A stretch of 64,000 bases of DNA from Mycolicibacterium moriokaense (lineage in GTDB: Bacteria > Actinomycetota > Actinomycetes > Mycobacteriales > Mycobacteriaceae). The stretch lies in contig NZ_QQBJ01000029.1 in the NCBI RefSeq assembly GCF_003347205.1, forward strand, positions 19,760 to 83,759, given 5' to 3'. A program made the position numbers and the translations under genes. The notes under the pieces are model-generated. The model made no database searches. It had not been told where the DNA came from and saw only the letters and a list, made by a program, of their open reading frames with translations. Positions 45,686 to 56,047 of the stretch are shown here, piece by piece. Numbering within the stretch: position 1 is the stretch's first letter; each line of letters starts with the position of its first letter.

Positions 45686-46846
45686 ATGGCATACGGCGAC
45701 TACCAACTCCAGATCTACCTGCAGGGCCTGTCGGGCATTGTCCCGTCGCTGCCGATGGCTTACGCCGACTGGGAGGCCAAGGCGCAGGCCGCGATGCCGC
45801 CGTCGGTGTGGTCCTACGTCGCGGGCGGCGCGGGCGACGAGCGCACCCAGCGCGTCAATCGCACCGCGTTCGACAACTGGGGCCTGATGCCGCGGATGTT
45901 CGTCGGCGCCAAGGATCGCGATCTGTCGATCGAGCTGTTCGGCCTGAAACTGCCGTCGCCGTTGTTCATGGCGCCGATCGGCGTGATCGGCCTGTGCTCG
46001 CAGGACGGGCACGGCGACCTGGCCACCGCCCGCGCCGCCAAACAGACCGGCGTCCCCATGGTGATCTCGACGCTGACCGAAGACCCGATGGAAGACATCG
46101 CGGCCGAATTCGGTGACACCCCAGGCTTTTTCCAGCTCTACACGCCAACCGACCGCGACCTGGCCGCCAGCCTCGTGCAGCGCGCCGAGGCCGCCGGATA
46201 CAAGGGCATCGTCGTGACGCTCGACACCTGGGTGCCGGGTTGGCGACCGCGCGACCTGTCCACGTCGAACTTTCCGCAGCTACGGGGCAAGTGCCTGAGC
46301 AACTACACCAGCGACCCCGTCTTCCGGGCCGGCCTCGATCAGCCGCCGGAGGCGAACCCCCAGGCGGCCGTGCTGCGCTGGGTCCAGGTCTTCGGTAATC
46401 CGCTGAGCTGGGATGACCTGCCGTGGCTGCGGTCGTTGACCAAGCTGCCGTTGCTGGTGAAGGGCATCTGCCACCCGGATGACGCGCGGCGCGCCATCGA
46501 CGGCGGCGTCGACGGCATCTACTGCTCCAACCACGGCGGCCGCCAGGCCAACGGCGGCATCCCGGCGATCGACTGCCTGCCTGGCGTCGTCGAGGCCGCA
46601 GGCGGTGTGCCGGTCCTCTTCGACTCGGGCATCCGCAGCGGTGCCGACATCGTCAAGGCGCTCGCGCTGGGTGCGACAGCGGTCGGCGTCGGCAGGCCCT
46701 ACGCCTACGGGCTGGCCCTCGGCGGGGTCGACGGGGTGGTGCACGTGCTGAATTCGCTGCTCGCCGAGACTGACCTGATCATGGCCGTCGACGGCTATCC
46801 CACGCTCAAAGATCTCACTCCGGAAACGCTTCGGCGCGTCACCTGA
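45686..46846 (+). CDS. Lactate 2-monooxygenase-type FMN-dependent alpha-hydroxy acid oxidase
   Basis: A 386-residue TIM-barrel flavoenzyme. It is very like the classical M. smegmatis lactate 2-monooxygenase along its length: [51 protein letters not shown], and the catalytic His-Gly-Gly-Arg in [13 protein letters not shown] with [15 protein letters not shown] for FMN phosphate. That enzyme converts L-lactate to acetate, CO2 and water. The ATG at 45686 fits the family start; a GTG at 45668 is less likely. Confidence 0.9.
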   Translation: MAYGDYQLQIYLQGLSGIVPSLPMAYADWEAKAQAAMPPSVWSYVAGGAGDERTQRVNRTAFDNWGLMPRMFVGAKDRDLSIELFGLKLPSPLFMAPIGVIGLCSQDGHGDLATARAAKQTGVPMVISTLTEDPMEDIAAEFGDTPGFFQLYTPTDRDLAASLVQRAEAAGYKGIVVTLDTWVPGWRPRDLSTSNFPQLRGKCLSNYTSDPVFRAGLDQPPEANPQAAVLRWVQVFGNPLSWDDLPWLRSLTKLPLLVKGICHPDDARRAIDGGVDGIYCSNHGGRQANGGIPAIDCLPGVVEAAGGVPVLFDSGIRSGADIVKALALGATAVGVGRPYAYGLALGGVDGVVHVLNSLLAETDLIMAVDGYPTLKDLTPETLRRVT

Positions 46847-46878
46847 GCGGCGCAGGGCCGCTCTGCAACGGTGAGCGG

Positions 46879-47781
46879 GTGGAGGCCATCCTGGAGGCGT
46901 TCGACCAGCACCTCGCGCTGGAGCGCGGCCGCTCCGACCACACCCGCCGCGCCTATCTCGGCGACCTGCGGTCGCTGTTCGAGTTCCTCTCGCAGCGGGC
47001 ACCGGGCGCGCAACTCGACAGCGTGAGCCTGCCGGTGTTGCGGTCGTGGCTGGCGGCCCAGGCCGCCGCCGGGGTGGCGCGCACCACCCTGGCCCGCCGC
47101 ACCTCGGCGGTCAAGACGTTCACCGCGTGGGCGACGCGGCGGGGGCTGCTCGCCAACGATCCCGCGACCCGCCTGCAGGTGCCGAAATCGCGGCGGACGC
47201 TGCCGTCCGTGTTGCGCCAGGACCAGGCGTTGGACGCCATGGCGGCCGCCGATTCCGGTGCGCAAGAAGGTGATCCGATGGCGCTGCGGGATCGGCTGAT
47301 CGTCGAGCTGCTCTACGCCACCGGCATCCGGGTCAGCGAGCTGTGCGGTCTCGACGTCGACGACATCGATACGTCGCGGCGGCTGCTGCGGGTGTTGGGC
47401 AAGGGCAACAAACAACGCACGGTGCCGTTCGGCGAGCCCGCGCAGGCCGCACTGACCGCGTGGCTGACTGACGGGCGGCCGGCACTGGCCACCACCGAGT
47501 CGGGCCCCGCGCTGCTGCTGGGAGCGCGAGGCCGTCGGCTCGATCAGCGGCAGGCGCGCACCGTCGTGCACCAGACGGTGTCCGCCGTGGCCGGCGCTCC
47601 CGACATCGGGCCGCACGGCCTGCGCCACAGCGCGGCCACCCATCTGCTCGAGGGCGGCGCGGACCTGCGCATCGTGCAGGAGTTGCTGGGCCATTCGACG
47701 CTGGCCACTACCCAGCTCTACACCCACGTCACGGTGGCGCGGCTGCGGGCCGTGCACGACCAGGCGCACCCGCGGGCCTGA
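46879..47781 (+). CDS. xerC: Site-specific tyrosine recombinase XerC
   Basis: A 300-residue recombinase that resolves chromosome dimers at dif with XerD. The N-terminal SAM-like DNA-binding domain is followed by catalytic residues: Arg in [12 protein letters not shown], Lys in [12 protein letters not shown], His-x-x-Arg in [10 protein letters not shown], His in [11 protein letters not shown] and Tyr in LYTHV. Core location between viuB and rpsB and the absence of att-like repeats indicate the housekeeping enzyme, not a phage integrase. GTG start. Confidence 0.94.
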   Translation: MEAILEAFDQHLALERGRSDHTRRAYLGDLRSLFEFLSQRAPGAQLDSVSLPVLRSWLAAQAAAGVARTTLARRTSAVKTFTAWATRRGLLANDPATRLQVPKSRRTLPSVLRQDQALDAMAAADSGAQEGDPMALRDRLIVELLYATGIRVSELCGLDVDDIDTSRRLLRVLGKGNKQRTVPFGEPAQAALTAWLTDGRPALATTESGPALLLGARGRRLDQRQARTVVHQTVSAVAGAPDIGPHGLRHSAATHLLEGGADLRIVQELLGHSTLATTQLYTHVTVARLRAVHDQAHPRA

Positions 47782-47784
47782 AAG

Positions 47785-49224
47785 CTAAGTGCCGCAGAAG
47801 GTTTGATAGTGCCCGAAGTCGTCTGGCGCGGGCTCGGTGTAGCGCTCGAGGCCGGCGCGGACATCGTAGGGGGACGTGATCGCGTCGAGCAGGCGCTCGA
47901 ACGGCTCGAGATCGCCCGTGGTCGCCGCGGTGAGCGCCTCCTCGACGAGGTGGTTGCGCGGGATGTAGGCGGGGTTGACCCGGTCCATGGCGTCGGCGTC
48001 GGGACCGTGCGCACGCCAGCGGGCCACCCAGTCGTCGAGGCCGGCGGGCGCGGCGTCGCCGCGGGCCACGCCGCCCAGCGAGCGGAAGAACGACGTGTAG
48101 TCGGTGCGCTCGCGCTCGAGGTGCTCGAGCAGGTCGTCGGCGAGGCCGCTGACCACGGCGCCGTCGACGCCGTCGGGCAGGCCGAGTTTCCTGCCTATGC
48201 CCGCCGTCCACGCGGCCGCGTACTGGCGCGGAAAGTCCTGCAGCGATGCGGTGGCCAATTCGATCCCGCGGTCCTGGTCCTCGGCGATCAGCGGCAGGAG
48301 CGTTTCGGCGAACCGGGCCAGGTTCCACCCGGCGACCGACGGCTGGTTGCCGTAGGCGTAGCGACCCCACGAGTCGATCGAGCTGAACACCGTCTTGGGA
48401 TCGAAGGCGTCCATGAACGCGCACGGCCCGTAGTCGATCGTCTCGCCCGAGATCGTCGTGTTGTCGGTGTTCATCACGCCGTGGATGAAGCCCACCAGCA
48501 TCCAGTCGGCGACCAGTCGAGCCTGAACGTCGATGACCGCGTCCAGCAGTGCGAGATAAGGGTCCTCGGCCTCGGCGGCAGCGGGGTGGTGCCGCGCGAT
48601 GGCGTGGTCGGCGAGTCTGCGCAGCACGTCGAGTTCGCCTGCGGCCGCGACATATTGGAAGCTGCCGACCCGCAGGTGGCTGTCGGCGACCCTGGCGAGT
48701 ACGGCGCCGTCGAGCAGTGTTTCGCGTTGCACCGGACGCCCGGTGGCCACGACGGACAGCGCACGCGTCGTCGGGATACCGAGGGCGTGCATCGCTTCGC
48801 TGATGACGTATTCGCGCAACATCGGGCCGATCGCCGCCAAGCCGTCGCCGCCGCGCGCGAACGGGGTGCGGCCCGATCCCTTCAGGTGGAGGTCGCGCAG
48901 TCGCCCGCGGGAGTCGACGAGTTCACCCATCAGCAGCGCCCGGCCGTCGCCGAGGCGGGGGACCCAACCGCCGAACTGATGCCCCGCATAGCCCTGCGCG
49001 ACGGGCTCGGCGCCGTCGGGCACGTGCGTCCCGACGAGCAGCGCGACGCCGTCGCGGCCGCGCAGCCATTGCGGATCGAGTCCGAGTTCGGCGGCCAGCG
49101 GTTCGTTGAGCACGAGCAGGCGCGGTGCCGGGGCGGCGTCGGCCTGCCAGCGCACCGCGATTTCGGGCAATTCGCGGGCGAACCGGTTGTCGAGGCTGAC
49201 GGCGGTATCTGGCGCAACACTCAT
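47785..49224 (-). CDS. selO: Protein adenylyltransferase SelO (YdiU family)
   Basis: A 479-residue pseudokinase-fold enzyme that transfers AMP to protein hydroxyls. Family motifs include [64 protein letters not shown] and [15 protein letters not shown]. The usual C-terminal selenocysteine position is an ordinary cysteine in FCGT at the end. ATG at 49224 chosen from the family start; the open frame beyond it is non-coding. It converges on xerC, 3 bp between stops. Confidence 0.92.
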   Translation of the reverse strand: MSVAPDTAVSLDNRFARELPEIAVRWQADAAPAPRLLVLNEPLAAELGLDPQWLRGRDGVALLVGTHVPDGAEPVAQGYAGHQFGGWVPRLGDGRALLMGELVDSRGRLRDLHLKGSGRTPFARGGDGLAAIGPMLREYVISEAMHALGIPTTRALSVVATGRPVQRETLLDGAVLARVADSHLRVGSFQYVAAAGELDVLRRLADHAIARHHPAAAEAEDPYLALLDAVIDVQARLVADWMLVGFIHGVMNTDNTTISGETIDYGPCAFMDAFDPKTVFSSIDSWGRYAYGNQPSVAGWNLARFAETLLPLIAEDQDRGIELATASLQDFPRQYAAAWTAGIGRKLGLPDGVDGAVVSGLADDLLEHLERERTDYTSFFRSLGGVARGDAAPAGLDDWVARWRAHGPDADAMDRVNPAYIPRNHLVEEALTAATTGDLEPFERLLDAITSPYDVRAGLERYTEPAPDDFGHYQTFCGT

Positions 49225-49334
49225 CGGTACCCAGCCTACGGAGGTTCCGTGGTAAGTCAGGCACCGCGAGCGTGCGCAGTTGCACGGCAGACGCGGCGTG
49301 TCCCTGGACAAACACGCACCCTCGCGGGGCGAAT

Positions 49335-49826
49335 TCAGCGCCGCAGAGGCTTGAGGCGGATCGGCGTCGTAGCCAGCAAGCCGAGTGAGTCGACGTAGTC
49401 GGCGTCGGCGGCGGGCCCCCACATCGCGCCCCAGTGCAGGCAGGCCGCCGCGGCACACCCCGGATGGCCCGCGACGAGCTGTCCCAGCGGCGCCCCTTCG
49501 GCCACCAGCGCTCCGCGGCGCACCGACGCCGTCACGGGCTCGTAGCTGGTCCGCAGATCCCCGGGGTGGGCGACGGACACCACCGGCCGACCGGCCAGTT
49601 CGCCTGCGAACACCACCGTCCCCGCGGCGGCGGCGTACACCGGCTGACCGGGCACACCCGCCAGGTCGACGCCGCGGTGCCCGCGATGCCAGTTCGGCGA
49701 CGGCGCGTCGAAAACCCGCACCACCGCAGGTCGCGGCCGCAACGGCCAGGACAGTCGGCCGTCGTCGGCGCTCGCGGGCGCCGCACATGCCAGCGTGAAA
49801 GCCACCACCAATGCCGTAGCGCGCAT
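49335..49826 (-). CDS. Secreted M23 family metallopeptidase
   Basis: A 163-residue exported LytM-type protein: signal peptide ending APASA, then the domain with zinc motif HRGVDLAG (HxxxD), [14 protein letters not shown] and the second motif CLHWGAMW in which the first histidine of HxH is cysteine, common in this actinobacterial subgroup. It probably cleaves or binds peptidoglycan peptides. Position next to rpsB matches M. tuberculosis Rv2891. Divergent from rpsB. Confidence 0.9.
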   Translation of the reverse strand: MRATALVVAFTLACAAPASADDGRLSWPLRPRPAVVRVFDAPSPNWHRGHRGVDLAGVPGQPVYAAAAGTVVFAGELAGRPVVSVAHPGDLRTSYEPVTASVRRGALVAEGAPLGQLVAGHPGCAAAACLHWGAMWGPAADADYVDSLGLLATTPIRLKPLRR

Positions 49827-49898
49827 ACGCCCAGTTCAGCGCCTCGGAGCCGCTCGCAGGAAGCACGAACTGTTCACCTGGGGATCAGCGCGGGAGTG

Positions 49899-49930
49899 TG
49901 GACAAAGCACCTGTTGGAACGGTGTAAACT
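49899..49930 (+). promoter_or_regulatory. Candidate rpsB-tsf promoter
   Basis: TGGACA at 49899-49904 and TGTAAACT at 49923-49930 resemble -35 and extended -10 elements with an 18-20 bp spacer. The start of rpsB lies about 190 bp further on, leaving a long untranslated leader in which I see no ORF. Inference from pattern. Confidence 0.4.
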
Positions 49931-50120
49931 CATATCCGCAATTCGCATCAGCGGATTGACTTCGCGCGCCTGCGCCGCAGCCCCGAACTTCCAGGGTCGC
50001 ATCCGCATGCCGGGCGGTCCCGATACGGAGAACTCCGATCGGGTCCGGCATGCAGCAGACGCCAGGGCCTGGCATCACCCGACGCCGGGCGACAACCGAC
50101 ACAAAAGGAACCATGGACTC

Positions 50121-50984
50121 ATGGCTGTTGTAACCATGAAACAGCTGCTTGACAGCGGCACCCACTTCGGGCATCAGACCCGTCGCTGGAACCCCAAGAT
50201 GAAGCGGTTCATCTTCACCGACCGCAACGGCATCTACATCATCGACCTGCAGCAGACGCTGACCTACATCGACAAGGCGTACGAGTTCGTCAAGGAAACC
50301 GTCGCCCACGGTGGCACCGTGCTGTTCGTCGGCACCAAGAAGCAGGCGCAGGAATCCATCGCCGATGAGGCCACCCGCGTCGGCATGCCCTATGTGAACC
50401 AGCGCTGGCTGGGCGGCATGCTCACCAACTTCTCCACCGTGCACAAGCGCCTCCAGCGCCTCAAGGAACTGGAGACCATGGAGCAGACCGGTGGTTTCGA
50501 GGGCAGGACCAAGAAGGAGATCCTCGGCCTGACACGCGAGAAGAACAAGCTCGAGCGCAGCCTCGGCGGTATCCGCGACATGCAGAAGGTGCCGTCGGCC
50601 GTGTGGGTCGTCGACACCAACAAGGAGCACATCGCCGTCGGCGAGGCCCGTAAGCTGGGCATCCCGGTCATCGCGATCCTCGACACCAACTGCGACCCCG
50701 ACCTGGTGGACTACCCGATCCCGGGCAACGACGACGCCATCCGCTCGGCCGCTCTGCTGACCAAGGTGATCGCAGCGGCGGTCGCCGAGGGGCTGCAGGC
50801 CCGTGCGGGCGCGGGCGGCGCCGGCGACAAGCCGGAGGCCGAGGGCGCCGAGCCGCTGGCCGAGTGGGAGCAGGAGCTGCTGGCGGGCGCCGCCGCGACC
50901 GCGAGCCCGACCGCGGAAGGCGCCGCGCCGGGCACCCCCGAGGCCAACCTCCAGACCGAACCGAAGCCACCGACGAACCCCTAG
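50121..50984 (+). CDS. rpsB: 30S ribosomal protein S2
   Basis: A 287-residue small-subunit protein. [32 protein letters not shown] and [52 protein letters not shown] are diagnostic. The C-terminal 60 residues are an Ala/Glu/Pro-rich extension usual in mycobacteria. The ATG at 50121 is in frame; an ATG at 50113 is not. tsf follows after 11 bp. Confidence 0.97.
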   Translation: MAVVTMKQLLDSGTHFGHQTRRWNPKMKRFIFTDRNGIYIIDLQQTLTYIDKAYEFVKETVAHGGTVLFVGTKKQAQESIADEATRVGMPYVNQRWLGGMLTNFSTVHKRLQRLKELETMEQTGGFEGRTKKEILGLTREKNKLERSLGGIRDMQKVPSAVWVVDTNKEHIAVGEARKLGIPVIAILDTNCDPDLVDYPIPGNDDAIRSAALLTKVIAAAVAEGLQARAGAGGAGDKPEAEGAEPLAEWEQELLAGAAATASPTAEGAAPGTPEANLQTEPKPPTNP

Positions 50985-50995
50985 GAAAGACACAC

Positions 50996-51811
50996 ATGGC
51001 GAACTACACCGCTGCCGACGTCAAGCGCCTGCGGGAGCTGACCGGCGCCGGAATGCTCGACAGCAAGAACGCGCTCGTCGAGTCCGAGGGCGATTTCGAC
51101 AAGGCTGTGGAGCTGCTGCGCATCAAGGGCGCCAAGGATGTCGGCAAGCGTGCCGAGCGGGCCACCGCCGAGGGCTTGGTGGCGGCCAAGGACGGCGCGC
51201 TGATCGAGCTGAACTCCGAGACCGACTTCGTCGCGAAGAATGCCGAATTCCAGGCGGTCGCGGACCAGATCGTGGCGGCGGCAGCGGCCTCGAAGGCCGG
51301 CGACGTCGACGCGCTGAAGGCCGCGAAGGCCGGCGACAGCACCGTCGAGCAGCTGGTTGCCGACCTGTCCGCCAAGATCGGTGAGAAGCTCGAGCTGCGT
51401 CGCGCCACCTACTTCGACGGCACGGTCGAGACCTACCTACACAAGCGCGCAGCCGACCTGCCGCCCGCGGTCGGCGTGCTCGTCGAGTACACGGGTTCCG
51501 ATAAAGAGGCCGCGCACGCCGTGGCCCTGCAGATCGCCGCGCTGAAGGCCAAGTACCTGACGCGCGACGAGGTGCCTGAGGACATCGTCGCCAACGAGCG
51601 GCGCATCGCCGAGGAGACCGCCAAGGGCGAGGGCAAGCCCGAGCAGGCGCTGCCCAAGATCGTCGAAGGCCGCCTCAACGGATTCTTCAAGGACGTCGTG
51701 CTGCTGGACCAGCCGTCGGTGTCCGACAACAAGAAGACCGTCAAGGCGCTGCTCGACGAGGCAGGAGTGACGGTCACCCGGTTCGCCCGGTTCGAGGTCG
51801 GGCAGGCCTGA
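50996..51811 (+). CDS. tsf: Elongation factor Ts
   Basis: A 271-residue nucleotide-exchange factor for EF-Tu. N-terminal UBA-like domain [27 protein letters not shown], core [14 protein letters not shown] and C-terminal [12 protein letters not shown] are characteristic. AGGAAAG precedes the ATG at 50996. Forms the usual rpsB-tsf operon. The DNA encoding its last residues and stop is part of a 25-bp direct repeat with a second copy 56 bp downstream. Confidence 0.97.
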   Translation: MANYTAADVKRLRELTGAGMLDSKNALVESEGDFDKAVELLRIKGAKDVGKRAERATAEGLVAAKDGALIELNSETDFVAKNAEFQAVADQIVAAAAASKAGDVDALKAAKAGDSTVEQLVADLSAKIGEKLELRRATYFDGTVETYLHKRAADLPPAVGVLVEYTGSDKEAAHAVALQIAALKAKYLTRDEVPEDIVANERRIAEETAKGEGKPEQALPKIVEGRLNGFFKDVVLLDQPSVSDNKKTVKALLDEAGVTVTRFARFEVGQA

Positions 51812-51826
51812 CGACGAAGCGCCGCC
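51802..51826 (+). repeat. 25-bp direct repeat, copy 1 (tsf 3' end)
   Basis: A perfect 25-base repeat beginning GCAGGCCTGACGACG spans the tsf stop codon; the second copy is at 51858-51882. Just after it, CCGCC CTA GGCGG (51822-51834) can form a small hairpin, a possible weak terminator. Confidence 0.85.
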
Positions 51827-51857
51827 CTAGGCGGTGTGAGGAGTCGGGCCAATCCAC

Positions 51858-51882
51858 GCAGGCCTGACGACGAAGCGCCGCC
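51858..51882 (+). repeat. 25-bp direct repeat, copy 2
   Basis: Exact copy of 51802-51826, in the 185-bp gap between tsf and the amidase gene. It indicates a short segmental duplication of about 56 bp; nothing in the segment looks coding. Confidence 0.85.
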
Positions 51883-51996
51883 GAGTCCCTGACGGCGAGC
51901 GCTCAGCGTGGTACGGAAACCTGGACGAGCGGAACCGTACAAGGGTGCGCGCTCGCGGGTTCTTGTCCGGCCGGTACGAGTTGGTACCGTCACTGG

Positions 51997-53403
51997 ATGA
52001 CCCGCATAAGCGCCTTCGGCGACGACGCCCTCGGCGACCATGACGCAGTAGGTCTTGTCGAAGCGCTCCGTGCCGGGAAGGTGTCGGCGGCCGAACTCGT
52101 CGAAGCCGCGATCGCGCGCACCGAGGCGGTCAACCCGACGCTGAATGGCCTGGCCCACGAGGCGTTCGACCGCGCACGCACGCGGGCAGGCGCCGCGTGG
52201 CCCTACGGCGGCTACTTCGACGGGGTGCCCACCTTCGTCAAGGACAACGTCGCGCTGGCGGGCATGCCGATGATGCAGGGCACCGACGCGTGGGAGCCGA
52301 AGCCGATGCCGGCCGACGGGGACTTCGCGCGCGTGTTCCTGGCCACCGGTCTCATCCCGCTGGGTAAGACTCAGATGTCGGAGTTCGGCTTCAGCGGGTC
52401 CGCCGAGCACCCCCGCATCGGGCCGGTGCGCAACCCGTGGAATCCGGACTTCACCGCTGGTGCGTCGTCATCGGGCGCGGCCGCGTTCGTCGCCGCAGGG
52501 GTGGTCCCGATCGCGCACGCCAACGACGGCGCGGGATCGATCCGGATACCGGCCGCCTGCAACGGGCTGGTGGGCCTCAAGCCGACGCGCGGGCGATTTC
52601 CGCTGGAGAAGCAGGCCGCTCGAATGCCGCTACACCTGGTCGCCAACGGTGTCGTCAGCCGGTCGGTGCGGGACACCGCCGCATGGCTGCGCGAGGCCGA
52701 GCAGGTGCACCGCAATCCGAAACTCCCACCGATCGGCGATATCACAGGACCGGGTAAGCGGCGTTTGCACATCGCGGTGTGCACCGAATCCATTGTGCGA
52801 GATGCCAGTCCGGAGTTCCGTGAACTCACGCTGAAGACCGCAGCACTGCTGGAGGGGCTCGGTCACACGGTCACCGAGATCGCCAACCCGATATCGGCCC
52901 GTCTTCGCGACGACTTCCTGGTCTACTGGCAGTTCCTGTCGTATGCGATCGTGCGCGGCGGCCGACGCATGATCGGCCCAAGTTTCGACACCACCAAACT
53001 GGACAACCTGACGCTCGGGCTGGACCGCAAGGCGGCGCGCAACCTGTACAAGCTGCCGCTGGCGATTGCGCGGTTGTCGGCGTCGCGGAGGATCACCGCA
53101 GGCCTCTCGCAGACCTTCGATGCGGTGTTGATGCCGACTCTGGCCGATGACACGCCGCCCATCGGCTACCTCGATCCGATGGCCCCCTACGAGCAGGTGA
53201 TGGATCGGCTGCTCAATTGGGTCACCTTCACTCCGCTGCAGAACGCCACCGGTGATCCCGCGATCTCGTTGCCGCTCGCGGAATCCGCGACGGGCATGCC
53301 GGTCGGGATGATGCTGTCGACGGTCAGGGGCCAGGAGGCGCGACTGCTGGAACTCGCCTACGAGATCGAAGAGGCGCGGCCGTGGGCGCGCATCGACGGA
53401 TGA
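51997..53403 (+). CDS. Amidase, amidase-signature family
   Basis: A 468-residue serine hydrolase with the Ser-Ser-Lys triad of the family: lysine in PTFVKDNVAL, cis-serine and nucleophile in GASSSGAAAFVAAG and NDGAGSIRIPAACNGLVGLKP. These enzymes hydrolyse varied amides; the physiological substrate is unknown. Position after tsf corresponds to amiC (Rv2888c) of M. tuberculosis. Its TGA overlaps the ATG of the methyltransferase (ATGA), so they are coupled. Confidence 0.9.
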   Translation: MTRISAFGDDALGDHDAVGLVEALRAGKVSAAELVEAAIARTEAVNPTLNGLAHEAFDRARTRAGAAWPYGGYFDGVPTFVKDNVALAGMPMMQGTDAWEPKPMPADGDFARVFLATGLIPLGKTQMSEFGFSGSAEHPRIGPVRNPWNPDFTAGASSSGAAAFVAAGVVPIAHANDGAGSIRIPAACNGLVGLKPTRGRFPLEKQAARMPLHLVANGVVSRSVRDTAAWLREAEQVHRNPKLPPIGDITGPGKRRLHIAVCTESIVRDASPEFRELTLKTAALLEGLGHTVTEIANPISARLRDDFLVYWQFLSYAIVRGGRRMIGPSFDTTKLDNLTLGLDRKAARNLYKLPLAIARLSASRRITAGLSQTFDAVLMPTLADDTPPIGYLDPMAPYEQVMDRLLNWVTFTPLQNATGDPAISLPLAESATGMPVGMMLSTVRGQEARLLELAYEIEEARPWARIDG

Positions 53404-54164
53404 CCCGCGACTACACGTTCGACCAGGGCTTCGCTCAAGAGCGCCGACGCCTGTCGGCGATGGAGGCGTTGTGGGACCCGGGCAGCCAGGCGCTGCTCGA
53501 CGAACTGGGCGTCGGCGACGGCTGGCGATGTCTTGAGGTCGGTGCGGGCGGTGGCTCGCTGGTGCAGTGGATGGCCGGCCGCGGCGCGCACGTGACGGCC
53601 ATCGACATCGACACCCGCTTCGTCGACCACCTGGCATCCGGGCAGATCGAGGTGCGCCGGCTCGATCTGCGCACTGACGAACTGCCGCGTGCGCAGTTCG
53701 ATCTGGTGCACGCCCGATTGGTGCTGGAGCATCTCAACGACCGCCGGCAGATCCTCGACCGGCTGGCCGCGGCGTTGCGGCCCGGCGGGTGGATCGTCAT
53801 CGAGGACTACGACTGGAGCTGTTTCGGCTTCGAGGAGCAGGACGACAGCGACGACGCCGTCGGCCAGGCGATCCTCGCCTTCATGGAAAAGGCGGGCTTC
53901 CAACGCGATTACGGCCGAAAGATCGTCGCCGACCTGATCGACGCGGGCCTCACCGACGTCCGTGGCGAGGGCCGCGCCCGCGTGGTCGCACCGGGAGAGC
54001 CGGGTTTCGACTTCTTTCGGCTGTCCTTCGAAAGCCTGCGCGGCGCCCTCGTCGATGCGGGCGAATTGGCCGTTTCCGACGCCGAGTCCGCATCCTCGAG
54101 GTTCGACGGCGACGTGCGGGTGTTCACGCCGCTCATGGTGACCGGGATAGGACGCAGCCGGTGA
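53400..54164 (+). CDS. Class I SAM-dependent methyltransferase
   Basis: A 254-residue enzyme with the SAM-binding motif I CLEVGAGGGSLVQWMA, acidic end of strand 2 VTAIDIDTRFVDHL, and motif post-II DLVHARLVLEHLNDRRQ, followed by LRPGGWIVIEDYDWS. The general type is the UbiE/TAM-like small-molecule methyltransferase; no substrate can be named. The ATG at 53400 overlaps the amidase stop; the upstream ATG at 53382 lies inside the amidase gene and is rejected. Confidence 0.88.
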   Translation: MTRDYTFDQGFAQERRRLSAMEALWDPGSQALLDELGVGDGWRCLEVGAGGGSLVQWMAGRGAHVTAIDIDTRFVDHLASGQIEVRRLDLRTDELPRAQFDLVHARLVLEHLNDRRQILDRLAAALRPGGWIVIEDYDWSCFGFEEQDDSDDAVGQAILAFMEKAGFQRDYGRKIVADLIDAGLTDVRGEGRARVVAPGEPGFDFFRLSFESLRGALVDAGELAVSDAESASSRFDGDVRVFTPLMVTGIGRSR

Positions 54165-54283
54165 TCGACAACGAAATCCGTTGCGCCCGCGACACAGCGC
54201 CGTAACTAGAATCCGCCGTAGTTAACAGCGCCGACATTCGGCGTGGAAGTCGGCGAAACTTTACGGGCCGACCATCCTTTCTT

Positions 54284-55447
54284 GTGGAGACCTCCGCTCC
54301 CACCACACTTCGGTCACCGTCGATCGCCACCGCTTCCGGCAACACATTCATGTGCCTTGTCCGGTTCGCGCTGGCCAACATCCGCAGGCGACCCGAACGG
54401 TTCACGCTGTCCGTGCTGGGCATCGCGCTGGCGATCGCGTGTGTCACGGTGGTGCGCACCATATCCGCCGGTTTCGCCATCACCGGCGCCGATTCGGTGA
54501 CCGACGTTCTCAGCGGAGCCCAACTGTGGGCCGTGCCCGCGGCGGGCGTCACCTATGACGCCGACGCGCAGGCATTGGTCGCCAACGGTCCGGCTCCCGC
54601 GTTCGCGGCGCCCGACGGATGGACGGTCACTCGCACCCTGTCCGGCCGCACCGAGATCAACGGTCACACCGTCTCGCTGCGCGGAAACGACGAAACACCC
54701 AGTGGCCAAGCGGTATTGGGTGCGCCTCTGGCCGAGCTTCTCAGCCTCAAGCCGGGCGACCGCGTCGTGGTGGGAGGCCAGAGCCTTCGCGTCGACATAT
54801 CGGGCAGCGGTCACTCGATCACCGTCGCGTCGTCGCTGGCCCAAGCCGTCGTGGGCGGCAACGGGTGGTGGCTGATCTTCGCACCGCCGGGCGATGAGAA
54901 CCGTCGCGACCTCGGCCAGACATTCGGCGAAGCCGTCGGTTTGCCGTCGACATCGGACCCGTCGGTGATGCCCGACCCCCAGGCGCACGGGCTGATCTAC
55001 GACACGGTCGGCGGTTCGGGCCCGCTGACCTTCGAGCAGAAGTTCTCCGCGTTGTTCTCCGGCAAGGTGACGAGTTCCACGCTCGGCCTCATCTCGATCA
55101 TCGGACTGGCCCTCGGCTTCGTGATCGCGGTGTCGTCCTTCCTGGCGGCAGTGCAGGAACGCCGGCGGGAGTTCGGCATCATGTCGAGCATCGGCTTGGC
55201 CGACGAGGTGCTGTACTTCTTCCTGGTCGAGTCGGCGATCGTCTTCATCGCGGCCTATGTGGTTGGCGTACTCGGCGCCGGAATCGCTGTGGCGCTGGTC
55301 ATTCCGGAGATCGCGACGGTAACGGCATGGCTACAGGCCGCAGGCATGGTCGCGGCGTTCCTGCCGGCGATGGCGATCGTCGGCGCTCTGGTCCCGGTGC
55401 ACCGGCTACTGCAACAACGACCCGTCGCACTGCTGGGGGACCGCTGA
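54284..55447 (+). CDS. ABC transporter permease, FtsX/MacB type
   Basis: A 387-residue inner-membrane protein: one N-terminal membrane segment (RFTLSVLGIALAIACVTVVRTI), an extracytoplasmic domain of about 200 residues, then three C-terminal segments beginning STLGLISIIGLALGFVIAVSSFL with the FtsX motif FGIMSSIGLADEVLYFFLVES. Such proteins move lipids, lipoproteins or peptides or act as mechanotransmitters. Start GTG at 54284 is uncertain; ATG at 54350 (MCLVRFALANIRRRP) is a good alternative. Confidence 0.85.
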   Translation: METSAPTTLRSPSIATASGNTFMCLVRFALANIRRRPERFTLSVLGIALAIACVTVVRTISAGFAITGADSVTDVLSGAQLWAVPAAGVTYDADAQALVANGPAPAFAAPDGWTVTRTLSGRTEINGHTVSLRGNDETPSGQAVLGAPLAELLSLKPGDRVVVGGQSLRVDISGSGHSITVASSLAQAVVGGNGWWLIFAPPGDENRRDLGQTFGEAVGLPSTSDPSVMPDPQAHGLIYDTVGGSGPLTFEQKFSALFSGKVTSSTLGLISIIGLALGFVIAVSSFLAAVQERRREFGIMSSIGLADEVLYFFLVESAIVFIAAYVVGVLGAGIAVALVIPEIATVTAWLQAAGMVAAFLPAMAIVGALVPVHRLLQQRPVALLGDR

Positions 55448-55478
55448 TGAACGTCGATTCGACGAAGGGAGACGGCCG

Positions 55479-56045
55479 ATGATGCGAAAGGGCCTGTCCT
55501 ACGGTTGGTTGTCGGCGCGCCGTCGTATCGCCGAGATGGTGTTGCCCGTCGTGACCACGGCAACCGGTGCATTCCTGGTGGTCATCGTGTTCGGCATGTC
55601 CGACGGAATCCGCGCGCAGTCCGCATCGCTGGGCCACGCGGACGAGATCGGCCGTGCCGTCGTGCTGATCGCGGTGACCGTGCTGCTCGTCGGTGTGGTT
55701 GAAGTCGCCGTCACCACCACCCGAACCGTCGCGCACCGCACTCGCGAACTCGGCGTGCTCAGCGCCAACGGCGTGCCGCGAAAGCCGGTCGTCGCGGCGT
55801 TGCTCGTCGAACCCGTGATCGCCTCGGTGCTGGGCGCACTCGCCGGCGCCGCGCTGGCCGTGCTGACCGCGGTCGTGCTCACGATGGTCGGGGTGGTGGC
55901 GACGGGGGTGTCGGGCGCGGGTCTCCTGTTCGGCGTCGCAATCGCGGTCGGCGTGAGCATCGTCGCCGCCCTGTTCACCAGCATCGTGCCCACCTGGAAC
56001 GCGGCGTCGCGGCCGCCCATCCGATCCCTGACAGCGGGAGGCTGA
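55479..56045 (+). CDS. Half-size FtsX-type ABC permease
   Basis: A 188-residue membrane protein with the FtsX layout but almost no extracytoplasmic domain: N-terminal segment (IAEMVLPVVTTATGAFLVVIVF) leads after about 25 residues directly to the three C-terminal segments, including HRTRELGVLSANGVPRKPVVAALLVEPV. It is probably the partner of the preceding permease, giving an asymmetric heterodimer. GAAGGGAGA precedes the ATG. Confidence 0.82.
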   Translation: MMRKGLSYGWLSARRRIAEMVLPVVTTATGAFLVVIVFGMSDGIRAQSASLGHADEIGRAVVLIAVTVLLVGVVEVAVTTTRTVAHRTRELGVLSANGVPRKPVVAALLVEPVIASVLGALAGAALAVLTAVVLTMVGVVATGVSGAGLLFGVAIAVGVSIVAALFTSIVPTWNAASRPPIRSLTAGG

Positions 56046-56047
56046 TC

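Noticed and set aside
46879-47781. Tyrosine recombinase as a sign of a phage or genomic island
   Set aside because: Sequence and core position between viuB and rpsB identify XerC; no att-like repeats or phage genes nearby.
49335-49826. M23 peptidase with cysteine replacing a zinc histidine as a novel variant
   Set aside because: The CLHWG/CLHFG form is, as I recall, frequent in actinobacterial M23 proteins of this type, so it is not unusual.
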